A stretch of DNA of 64,000 nt, taken from assembly GCF_024586455.1 (NCBI RefSeq), contig NC_065923.1:4343501-4407500 (forward strand), given 5' to 3'. The DNA comes from Bactrocera neohumeralis (Eukaryota > Arthropoda > Insecta > Diptera > Tephritidae). This document shows positions 47,577 through 57,745 of this stretch, piece after piece. Within the stretch, counting starts at the first letter, position 1. Each line of letters opens with the position of its first letter. The notes under the pieces are model-generated. The model worked only from the letters and a program-made list of their open reading frames with translations. It did no database searches and was not told the DNA's origin. Both the position numbers and the translations under genes were made by a program.

Positions 47577-50500
47577 ATGGCGAAGTATTCTTGCCACGAC
47601 ACCCCCTTTCTATGTGAGTATTGTCAGGCGCGCGGTTTAAGCCCAATAAGAGTAGAAAACTCAAAACTAGAACTGTTGCGTGTCAAAGAACGTAAAGTCC
47701 TACGTATAAAATCCGAACTTCGCCCTTGTAATCACCCAAATAACAACAGCAAACACAATTTTGATCAAAAGGCAACTCAAACGCACAACAGGCTTAAGAG
47801 ACCGAAAATCACAGCAAATATCACACATTTTCCGAATGGGAAGTATGAAAAGGAGATAAAGAAGCAAGAAACAGAACAAGAACCATCTACCTTAAAAGCG
47901 TATTCATTTAGAGAACGTACGGAACGAAAACAGCGCTATTTGCCAGAACAGGCGACTACGAGTAACAGAAATGAAAGAAATTCACCCAAATTATGGAGGC
48001 CTCTAAAGCGCACAGTTTCGAAAATTACTAAAGAGAGCGGCACAGACGATACAAGTAATACAAGAAACCTCCAAACGAGAGAGTCTAGTAAAAAGCGAAA
48101 AATAGCAAACCTTCCGGAACAATACCCTGACGAAACACATTTAGATAAAAGATCAGAGAGAGTTTATGTCGTTAATCAGTATGAAACCAATAATTCGACA
48201 ACAGAAGAAACCACAAGCTCCTCAGAATACTCTCAAGAGCTAACGATATCTGTAATAAATGGAAAGAATGAAGACAGTGAGTTAGAACGCTGGTATAAAT
48301 ATAGAAAGCCTGAATCCAAATCAAAAGAAATAGGCACTAAACCTTCACGGATACCAGTGAGAAAACGTAGGCAAACAAGAAGAACGTCGGCAACAACAAC
48401 CTCAAGCAGTCGTCAAGATATAGAAACTATTAAACCATTTAAAGAAAGTGCTTCAGAATACAAATTGTTAAGAGTTTCCCAAATAAGTCATTCAACAAGC
48501 ACAAGTCCAAGTGGTATAGAAGAAAAGCATTCAGAACACGGTTCGGTTCAAGAAATTGAACATTCGAAAGATAGTGAAAAAGCATCACAGACAGACATTA
48601 AAGAATACATTTCAAAAACGAAAACTCCACCCCCGATAAAGCCGAAACCAAAACCTAACAAAATGAAAATTGAAGGAAATAAAGAGGACCATGAGAAATG
48701 CACTAATTATCCCCCGGGGCTAGAACTTCCCGAAAACATCATAACTAAAACCTCGGATTTCGAACGAAAGCATAGTACTAAAAAATCTATACGTCAGTCG
48801 ACATTAGAACAATCTCTGAGTACAAGATCAATAATAATTATATCAAATCAAGAGAGTGACATTCATTCGCCGAAACCAGAGCACAGTATAGGAAGCATGA
48901 ATTCCACTTCATATATATTACAGAGAAAATGTGAACTGTTTGAATCAAGTATCAAAATTAGTGTACCGAATTCTTCACAAGAAACTGCGGCAACACAATT
49001 ATTCGAAGCACAAGGGCCGGTTAAAGACACTCAAATAACCACCAAATATTCTGACTGCCCTTGCGAAAGTTCTTCTCAAAAATCAGAATCTCTGCAGAAA
49101 TATGGCATTACCAGAACTTCTGATAGCATTCAGGAGCTCGTCAATGACGAAACTTTGAATGAATGCTCTTATATTCCCATAATAAAAAGCGATTCATTTG
49201 AACCAATTCAGCAAGACTGCAGCATTGATATGGATCAAGAACGCTCGCCAGAAGTCGCTGAAAATGTGATAGATCGAGTTAACGGTCATGGCACAAGTAT
49301 TGAGAGTAATTTATTCGAAGATTTGAAAGGTTATGAACGATTCAGAAACTATACCTCGATACCAAAACTTCGTCATCGGTCAAATGTACCAGTAATAGAA
49401 AACTCAGATGACCATCCTTTACCCTTAAAAAGACACGATGAACTAGAGAAACAAGTGTTAATTGAAAATAGTCAACAGCAATTAAGTAAGGTGTTACAAA
49501 GCGACAGTAATGAACCACAAGATTCTTTATCAAAGATATTCGAGCAAGCCAAAAAAAAATATAAGGACAGAAAATTGTTGGAAGAAACAGAACTATTTGA
49601 ACAGAAAATGCAAAGTTTTCGCCTATATGAATATATACCCGATCTGGATGAAAAAAATTACCAATGTGAAGAAAATGGAAGTGGAAGATCTTATAGAAAG
49701 AGACCTTCTACATCTCAAAGTTTGAAGTCAATTGAAGGTCATCAAAGGTGCCGAAGTCCGGAGCTGAGTACTAATATTGAAAGTACCAACAATGAACAAT
49801 TGCAAAATTTAGCACACAAAAGGCAAGAACATCATCAAGAAAGCACTGACTATGAAGCAATAAAGAGTGCTCGAGATGTAGCGAGAGCCACAGAGTTAAA
49901 TGAATATAGACAAGGCAGTGATTTAGACAATCGACTTTTGAAGCCATTTAAGTATCCGACAAGCATATATGAAAGACAATCTAAATATCAGCCAATGACC
50001 GAACCGTCGACCACGCGAACAAAGTCGCTACGATCTAAGGAAACACAAACTTTACCGGAAGTGGAACATGCTCGCTGGGAAAATTTGAAAACAACAACAC
50101 GTAACAGAGCAACACAAAAACAAAAGTCAATAAATAGTGTATCGGAAGAAAGCGAGCGATCACTAGAGAACATATCTGAAAAACAAAGGAGTTTGGCTGA
50201 AAAACAAGATCCATTAAGTGATCCAACTGGTAAGAATAAAACGATTGTAGAAGCGGCAACAGAGAATTTGTTAACAAACGACAATCAACCGTTCGATCTG
50301 GTAAGCCCCAAATCATCACAAGATCACACAGAATCTAGAAAAGATCTAGCTTTAAGACTGGAAGATGCGGGCATAAGTTTGGGTTCGCGAAACCGGAGAG
50401 AAAGTGTTACTTCAGAAAGCATTAATTTGGGAAACAACGTTACAAAGAAGGAGAGACCAAGTCTATATTGCAGGGATCCACCAAATAAGCTAACCAAAAG

Positions 50501-50765
50501 CAAAGAAAAGTATAAAAATCAAAAAGAAAACAAGATGCTTGAAAACAAAAAGCAAACCGATTGTGACTGTGTCCTGGAAAAGGCAGTTGAGGAGAGCACA
50601 TTACTGAATAATGAAATGCGTGCAAAAGAGATGAAGGAAAGCATTGAAAAAGACACCTTGCTAAGAAGAAACAAAAAGAGTCCGTCTTCACGTACGACTA
50701 ATGAAAAACAGATCGGCAGCAGAAAATTTGATTCGAAGGAAACAGGAAAAGAAGTTAAAAAATAA
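47577..50765 (+). CDS. Large polar, probably disordered protein of unknown family (1,062 codons)
   Basis: The only very long frame in the window: 1,062 codons without a stop in DNA that is otherwise full of stops. It starts at ATG 47,577 in a good context (CCACAATGG). The protein is rich in Ser, Glu, Lys, Arg, Thr, Gln and Asn with few aromatic or hydrophobic runs, so it is likely disordered and probably intracellular (no signal peptide or membrane span). A Cys-rich N terminus has C6, C13, C16 (CEYC) and C51, possibly a small metal-binding knuckle. A proline-rich PPPIKPKPKP lies near 349-358, and KKYKDRKLLEETELFEQKMQ (near 656-675) could form a short helix or coiled coil. I recognise no enzyme domain and give no name. 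It may be an isoform-specific long exon of a signalling or cytoskeletal gene, or a lineage-restricted gene. Three AATAAA words follow the stop. An N-terminal extension from 45,908 is possible. Confidence 0.93.
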   Translation: MAKYSCHDTPFLCEYCQARGLSPIRVENSKLELLRVKERKVLRIKSELRPCNHPNNNSKHNFDQKATQTHNRLKRPKITANITHFPNGKYEKEIKKQETEQEPSTLKAYSFRERTERKQRYLPEQATTSNRNERNSPKLWRPLKRTVSKITKESGTDDTSNTRNLQTRESSKKRKIANLPEQYPDETHLDKRSERVYVVNQYETNNSTTEETTSSSEYSQELTISVINGKNEDSELERWYKYRKPESKSKEIGTKPSRIPVRKRRQTRRTSATTTSSSRQDIETIKPFKESASEYKLLRVSQISHSTSTSPSGIEEKHSEHGSVQEIEHSKDSEKASQTDIKEYISKTKTPPPIKPKPKPNKMKIEGNKEDHEKCTNYPPGLELPENIITKTSDFERKHSTKKSIRQSTLEQSLSTRSIIIISNQESDIHSPKPEHSIGSMNSTSYILQRKCELFESSIKISVPNSSQETAATQLFEAQGPVKDTQITTKYSDCPCESSSQKSESLQKYGITRTSDSIQELVNDETLNECSYIPIIKSDSFEPIQQDCSIDMDQERSPEVAENVIDRVNGHGTSIESNLFEDLKGYERFRNYTSIPKLRHRSNVPVIENSDDHPLPLKRHDELEKQVLIENSQQQLSKVLQSDSNEPQDSLSKIFEQAKKKYKDRKLLEETELFEQKMQSFRLYEYIPDLDEKNYQCEENGSGRSYRKRPSTSQSLKSIEGHQRCRSPELSTNIESTNNEQLQNLAHKRQEHHQESTDYEAIKSARDVARATELNEYRQGSDLDNRLLKPFKYPTSIYERQSKYQPMTEPSTTRTKSLRSKETQTLPEVEHARWENLKTTTRNRATQKQKSINSVSEESERSLENISEKQRSLAEKQDPLSDPTGKNKTIVEAATENLLTNDNQPFDLVSPKSSQDHTESRKDLALRLEDAGISLGSRNRRESVTSESINLGNNVTKKERPSLYCRDPPNKLTKSKEKYKNQKENKMLENKKQTDCDCVLEKAVEESTLLNNEMRAKEMKESIEKDTLLRRNKKSPSSRTTNEKQIGSRKFDSKETGKEVKK

Positions 50766-50849
50766 AACAGAGAACAGTTGCGACGAATGATGAAAAGGTT
50801 TGCGTCCAATGAAATACACGGACAATTGAAAAATGGTTTGAGCGAAGAA

Positions 50850-50953
50850 AATAAAGAGAGGTAGCAGGAATAAATTATAATAAGGAGAGCTATGAACGTT
50901 GAAAGAGCAAGCGGGCAAAATTGTATGCAATAACAGTTATCAGAACCAATAAA
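50850..50953 (+). terminator. Possible polyadenylation signals
   Basis: AATAAA occurs at 50,850, 50,869 and 50,948, 85-183 bases after the stop of the long frame. In A-rich DNA such words are common, so only their position supports use. Confidence 0.4.
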
Positions 50954-51323
50954 ATGAAAACATAAACAGCTGACTACGAGCGTTCATATTCCTATAAAGA
51001 AACTACTGATATATTTAGTCGCTTGAAACTCAAGTACACAACACACAGACATACATTCGTTTGACTGTTCCCTCAAATTTCTTTTGTAGACATTTCGAAC
51101 TAATTTTTTATTTAGGAAAAATTTGTCTTTCCAAACAACTTTCCTCTGTGAGATGACGACATAAAGTACTCCAAATAACCAAAACAAACTCGCTTAGCTG
51201 CTGCAAAGACACAACGTCGCGGTTTCAAATATTTTCGCTTTTGCTCCAAATTTCGAAAACAAAAAATTCGCAGTACCAAAAACACAAGAAAAAAATAAAG
51301 AGAGAAGAATTCTAAACCACAAT

Positions 51324-51556
51324 ATGCATACAAATTCGGTGACCTACATTGAATATGAAACGACAATAACCGAGTCTTGTTCTTGTACTTGCACTCGCAT
51401 TGTGGATATGTGCGATGCGGAACTAGCGGCGAAAGGAGAGAAAGTCAAAAGGGCAAAAGGTGGCGCGGAGTTGCTCGAAAGGCGTTCGCGCAGCAAAAAA
51501 ATTTCAAAGCTTTTCTATGCAACTGGTTTGCGGAAAATTAAAAGTTTATTTACGCG
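51324..51556 (+). CDS. Partial first coding exon of unknown gene (78 codons)
   Basis: An ATG at 51,324 in a favourable context (CACAATATGC) opens MHTNSVTYIEYETTITES, then a Cys-rich SCTCTRIVDMC, then a basic part KGGAELLERRSRSKKISK and FYATGLRKIKSLF. The exon ends at a good donor ACGCG|GTGAGT (51,556|51,557) in phase 2. The frame is open upstream to 51,276, so an acceptor at 51,273 (TTCGCAG|) could make it an internal exon. The downstream exon is not in view. The protein family is unknown. The non-repetitive residues and clear donor make a real exon likely, and it lies on the same strand, 560 bases after the long ORF. Confidence 0.6.
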
Positions 51557-52979
51557 GTGAGTAGTGGGTGCGGAACGAAGGGGGAACTGGAAGGTGTGAA
51601 CCAAGCGTCAAATCTATTTAAAAATGAAATTTTCATTTGTTATAAATTTTTATTGATGATTCTATTTTTACCCAAACTTGTTTGGCAAAAAAATCTCTAT
51701 TAACGTTCAGCGCTTCGGCAAATCTATTTAAAAATGTTTTGCTTATGCTATTTACTTGGCCCATGTCATAAAATATTTTCGTACAATAAAAACAAGTCAA
51801 TTGCTTTCGCGTTTTTCTGCTTTAAAACAAATTGAAAAGTTTCAAAGTTTCAAAGCTTTAATTTTTAAATTTTACTAAACCGAGAGCAAAAATTATTAAT
51901 GCACATGGAAAAAATTCTATAAAAACGCCAAATTTTTGAGAAATATTTATTCAATAAGTATTGAATTTTTTAGAAAGGCAACCAATAACAATAAAAAAAT
52001 TAAATATGAATTTCAAAAATACTAAAGGTTTAGTACTTTTAGCTTAATCTGTCAAAACTTAAAATCCTAAAAAATTCAAACTAAAACCCAAATTTGCATA
52101 AAATACCTTTTATTCCACGATTTTACAAATATTTCTACAAAAAGTTGTAAAACTTTTTTGTTTTTTTTTACCTCCAAATCGTGGCACGCCACCCACTAGC
52201 GTTTATAAATAGTTAACAAATATTTTTGTTTACAACTGTACTTTTTGTTGTTGTAAACGCATGTTGTTTTGCAAACTTTTAATGCACATGTGTATTTCTT
52301 TTTATTATTATCCTCAACACACACACACATATATCTATCTATCTACCTGTTACGCTGCCGCGTATTTCAATTGAATTGATAAAAGCAAAAAGTGTCTAAA
52401 AAAATCGAAAATTAACTGCCGACCACGCTTATCTACTGAATATTATTTCTTGTTGTCTTTTCACTAGTTTCTGTTTGTTGTTGTACTGTGTGCAAAACAG
52501 CGCACTGTGATAACTTTTTAGGTCAAATTTTACCTTCACATGTACCTGTATATAAGCATACGTACACACATAACCGTAAAATTGTTTACAGTTAAATGTG
52601 AGTGAGTATCTAACAGCGCTGGTGCGTTGCAAAATGTATGAAAAACGAAAAAGAGTTGAAAACAGAAATTTAATTCACCAGCAAGGGTATTCAGAGCAAT
52701 AACAACAATTATATATGAATGTAGGTATACAAAACAATAACAATTTGTTGCTAACTTAGATAAAATGCTTTTGTATTTAAAACTATCGAAACATATTTCC
52801 TGTTACGCAGCACTGTTTTACGGGCGCCGAGGTGTTCAATGGTGCACGAATGCACGATTTCATTCATAATTGCGAGTTTGGATTAAATAGTTTTCCAAAG
52901 CTTGCCAACCTGACGTTACTTTTTGTCGATTTCGGAACATAAATCAAGTTAATGTATATATGGTCCACAGTTTTTGAGA
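51557..52979 (+). other. Presumed intron start after the 51.3-kb exon
   Basis: AT-rich, no supported exon. A short ATCT repeat lies near 52,332. No acceptor-exon-donor trio was recognised. Confidence 0.5.
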
Positions 52980-53350
52980 TATCGATCTGAAATTTTGTAC
53001 ACTCCCGTTTCTTTTGTCGGATGCTATACAAATTTATCGATCATTTGACATATCTTTACGAACTTCGGCATAGGTCATTGCCTTAAACAACGTTACAATC
53101 TCCGATCATATTGCTCAGGTCGCATCACTATATCATATAGCTGCCATACAAACTGATCGATGAAAACCAAATCCTTGTATGGAAAACTTTTACATTTCGC
53201 AGGATATCTGCACGAAATTTGTCATTGCTTATTATCTAAGGCAACGGTGCAATATCTGAAGAAATTGTTCCGATCGGTTGTCTATAGCATATAGCTGCCA
53301 TGCAAATGTAAATATCAAAATCAAGAGTTTGTATGCAAATTTTTCTTGCA
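52980..53350 (-). repeat. Degenerate dispersed repeat, two ~155-bp monomers
   Basis: CATATAGCTGCCATACAAA (53,134) and CATATAGCTGCCATGCAAA (53,289) mark two monomers. Each has a GATCATATTGC/AAATTGTTCCGATC-like segment before it and a TTGCCTTA/TTATCTAAGGCAACGGT-like segment. These are reverse-complement words of the repeat at 3,785-4,620, so this is an inverted copy of that family. Confidence 0.65.
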
Positions 53351-55666
53351 ACAGCCTAAACAACATTTTCTATTTACATACATACATACGTATCTATTGT
53401 AAAAACGTACATCTTTTTATATACTTCAAAAACTGAGAACCCCTAACGGCATTAATTCAAAACTATTTACAAGCACAAACAAATATTCATATACATCTGT
53501 GTGTGTGTACAATGAGCTAGTATTCCATAACTTTTGCATTTGCATCAAAAGAGTTCGATTTTCGCTATTTTCACTGCGCAACCATCCAAACACAAAAAAC
53601 TTAGACTAAAACCGAGTTGAAGAAAATTTCCACTACCCTCATTTCCCTGCGCGTCCGACATGCTCGCATGGTGTGGCAAGTCAGCAAGAATTTCTGCATT
53701 TTTCCTCATTCACTTCGAGTGAGTTGAGAGTTGAAAGAATTGTTATGATACTTGTTTTGCTTCTCTTTTGTTTTCCCCCTCTTGTCTCTGTGTTGTTGTT
53801 GTTGTATTACATTTCTATTGTAACTTCGCTAGTTGGGCATACTGGCAGCGCAATTCATTTGGCTGGCACTTTCTTTTGGATTTTCTCATGCCTCTGCATC
53901 TGTGTGTGGCAGCTGAAGCGGCAAGCGCGCAAACGAAACGACCGATTGGCAGATCATTCACATCACCAGCACCAACACACACACACACATACGCTGGTAT
54001 TTTCTTAGATTTTCTTGTGTGTGCATTTTCCATGTTTAGGCATCACTGCTGTGCTCCCATGTCGATCAACTGCTATGTTTGTGCACACAAATGTACATCT
54101 ATGCACGTGTATTTTTGTTTGTAATGCTGCTGTGGCTCACCAGTCGCTTGGGCATCGCTACTCGCGCAGCCATTAGACCATTTTCTTTCGAATGCGCGCC
54201 TCCCTTGCTGGAAGAGTTGACGGCTGCATGTGGGCATGCACACAAAGGCATGTCAGCGCATACACGTGTGTGTGTTTGTGCAGCGTCTTTATGCCTTCTC
54301 TGGCAGTTTCTTTAAGATGCATGTAATATGTGTTTGTACATATGTATGTGTGCTGCTTGCATTCTTTTTTAGGGCTTCCAAATATATTTTCGTGCATTTC
54401 GTTATTCATAGCTTCTTGTTCGATTGAAGAGGCTGCATACAGGCGCATGCATTCCTGTACACATACACACACAGTAGATAAGTGTGTATTTAGAAATGTA
54501 TCTATGCAGTTGCGGTAACGATCATTCATGTATTTTGTATAATTTTGTAATTTTTTCAACATCTTGCCGCTTTTCGGCGTCTCTCCTTTCTCTCTGCGGC
54601 TTCTGGGTGACGCTGCGCTGGCAGTTTGTGTTTTTTGCCTTTTTGCAATTCCATCAAATCCATTGCCTTTCTTGGCTTAAGTACATATTTATGTGCATAC
54701 CTTTGTACATACATATTTATATATATACATACATACATACATACATATATGTACCCATCAACCGTTTGTGTTTTGGACACTTTGGCCAAATAAAATATTT
54801 TTCCCAAGACCCAAAATAAATAAGGTGCATAACAATGAAAATATAGAAGGTAGTGGGTAACCACGAACACTCATGCATACACACATACACATATGTATCT
54901 ATCTAATGTATCTGCTGTGTGTCGCTGTATTCTGCTTGAAATTGTAGAAAATTTCAACAGTCAGCTATTTCAGTTTTTTCTCAACTTCTTTTTACCTTTT
55001 TTTTGTTATTTTTTGGAAGTTTGCCGTTATCTAGGTCTTTGTAAAGACAATGCTCGTGTTGTTTTTGTTTTTGAAATTTTCTATTATTATTCGCTTGTTG
55101 GCGCATCTGCTGCTCACTGCCCACACTCATTTTCGTCTTGCTCGCTATTCGCTTCCAGCCAGAAGTAGTTAGATATAGATGTTTGCGTGTGTTTGTATGT
55201 ATTTCTCTAGCTAGTCGAAACATCTCGTTGTTTGTAGAGCTGGAAGCGCAGCATTGGCATTGCGGTCGTTGTACTGTTATAGTACAATTGTTGCCACTTA
55301 TTTTTATGTTTTTTCTTGTTTTGAAGCGCTTAAACTTTCATGGTCTAAACGGCTTAAATATTTATACTTTTTTACCAATTAATCTCAAAACAACTTTTTA
55401 GTCTCAGCTTTGTGGGTTTTATATGTACCATATATTTGTGCATATTTGCCGATTTAAAGCGATATACTTGTATGAAATCTCATCTAATGACCTTGAGAAA
55501 TACATATTTGTACTAACACACTTTAATTTACACAGCTGATTTTGAAATAAATAATAAGTGAGAAACTCATAGTATTTTATTCTTACCACTTTATTTACTT
55601 TTTCTTCACATAAATACTTCTATAAAAATAGTTGTTGCTAATTTTTTCAAAAACTCACTTTGTAGT
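53351..55666. other. Non-coding stretch
   Basis: Microsatellite-rich (CA run at 53,976-53,989, ACAT run near 54,727-54,750). Many frames are repeat-driven; none supported. Confidence 0.55.
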
Positions 55667-55829
55667 AACTAGTTGGGAACTGGTCCGTAAATAACCAGTT
55701 GTTAATTTTTTTTTTTTAAATTGGCATAAATGTGCATTTTTAAGATTTTCAACAAATAGCTGATTAGCAACTAGTTTAGTAACTAGTTTGATGATAGACT
55801 ATGTGTCAATTTTAGTTCACTAACTAGTT
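55667..55829. repeat. Cluster of the palindrome AACTAGTT
   Basis: Four exact AACTAGTT copies at 55,667, 55,769, 55,781 and 55,822, with near-copies (AACTGGTC, AACCAGTT) between. A second cluster lies at 57,673-57,745. Confidence 0.8.
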
Positions 55830-57672
55830 TAATTAGTTCTAATATGTATGAAAGTTGTTTCTTAACCCAAAAATTTACTTATAAATGCAGTTTAATTATA
55901 CAGTTCTACATGGTATGTATTATTGAATGTATACTGTATACACATATGTACATACATACATACACACATATGTAATTTCTGTAAACACATACTAACAGGA
56001 AGTTCATGCTGTGCCGCAGATTAGTCATCAATACCCACTAATATGTAAGCAGCCTGAATTTTCCAGAAAATTATCTATTCAAGCTGAGAGAGTTTGCTTC
56101 TTCTTCTGCCGCATATTTCTGCTTTCCATTCACTAAACCTCTTGCTGCTGGCATATGCAACAAGCAAAATACAGCTGCGTCTGCATTTTAGCACGTGCGT
56201 TCGTAGGCGTAGTGCCGCGATGCATTGGGCAGGCAGGTGAGCTGCCAACGGCACGAAAATGCATTGCTGCATACACACACATATAAATATATAACTTTGT
56301 ATACATACCTATATAGATATATACATATATATGGTATATACCGTTGGGATATATGCGTGTACCTATTTTCGGGATAAGTAGTCTGTTTGTGGGCTGCTAA
56401 TTGAGGAAATTATTATTTACACACACAAAATAAATGGGTTCATTTGGTCACGTGTGAGTGTGTGCGTGAATAAGCAGAAGGCAGCTGCAGCTATTCGTGG
56501 AGTTTTCGTTGTTTGTTGTATATCAAAGCATGCAGCTAAATAAATTTCGAACATACTTTAGAACACTGAACGAAAAAAATGGGTTTGAAGAAATTTTTCT
56601 TATTGAGCCGCTGAAAGTATGCTTCGTTTTAGTGGCAGAGGGATATAATATTTTTAGACTGCAAAGATATCACAATTGTTTGATTTTCTCCAATAAAAAG
56701 ACAATCTCAAACCCTAAACTAGTGATTATTACAACAAAAAGAAACATTGTATAGGCATATGTGTACTTTGTACCTTTCTGGCTTGACCTCAAATGTCATC
56801 GAAAATCAAAATTCGAAAAGTTCTCAACAAATTCACGGCAACTACTGTACTTCCCACCTATCAGCGGTAGCGATCTGAAATTGCTCAGAAGCCGGAATTT
56901 CTATCAAAAAACCGAATCACAGCCAATGACTTGACGGAAACAATAGCAAAATGAAATATAAATACAGAAAAATACACTTAACAACAAACCGGCATTTACC
57001 AATGGCAACTTGTAGCTTCTTACGCTATTTGAATGCGCACAACAATTATGTGAGAATTATGCGACTTTTTGTCTGCTTATAACACTTAAACCGCTGATTT
57101 CTATCGCAAACCTCAGAGCGCGCAAGCACAAAGCAAGAAAGCAGCCAAATGAAGCAAAGTTCACACAGTCCTTTGCGTGTGCACACACAATCAACCACAC
57201 ATTCACACACAAATGTTTGTATGTGCGTTTTTTTATGGTTTCGAAAAGAATACAAAATTGTTTCACCCTTCAATTGAAATTATTTAAATGAAATGTGAAA
57301 AAATGCCAACCTTTAAATGTCGTCATGAGCCACTATTTTCATGTGTGCTTGTATATATGTACAATATTATTAAAGACGGAATATCAGAAATGAGAAAAGT
57401 ACAGCCTCAATTAACTTTGTATGCCTTTAACACACTACAAAGCATTAATATGTATGTATGTGACCGGGGGTAAACAACAGTTTAACACTCATGTATGAAC
57501 ACGCTCACTTATGTAGATTGATATGCTTCAAATCCAATTTACCTGAGCAAGCAAATAAACAAATCATCAGCAGGCATTCAGCACGTCAGTACTGTGCGCG
57601 TGAGTGACGGAAACACACAGAACACATGAACATACTTAAAGCAAATGTGTGTTTAGATATTTTTATGAAATC
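55830..57672. other. Non-coding stretch
   Basis: No supported gene. A 74-codon ATG frame at 56,530-56,754 exists but lacks other support. Confidence 0.5.
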
Positions 57673-57745
57673 AACTAGTTACACAACTAGTGTAAAATAA
57701 ACTAGTTGCAAAGTAACTCATTTGGTAGCTAATTTGTAACTAGTT
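57673..57745. repeat. Second AACTAGTT cluster
   Basis: Exact copies at 57,673, 57,700 and 57,738, plus AACTAGTG at 57,685. Confidence 0.8.

Noticed and set aside
56530..56754. 74-codon ATG frame MQLNKFRTYFRTLNEKNG...
   Set aside because: The residues look moderately protein-like, but there is no promoter, splice or similarity support and single frames of this length are expected in AT-rich DNA.
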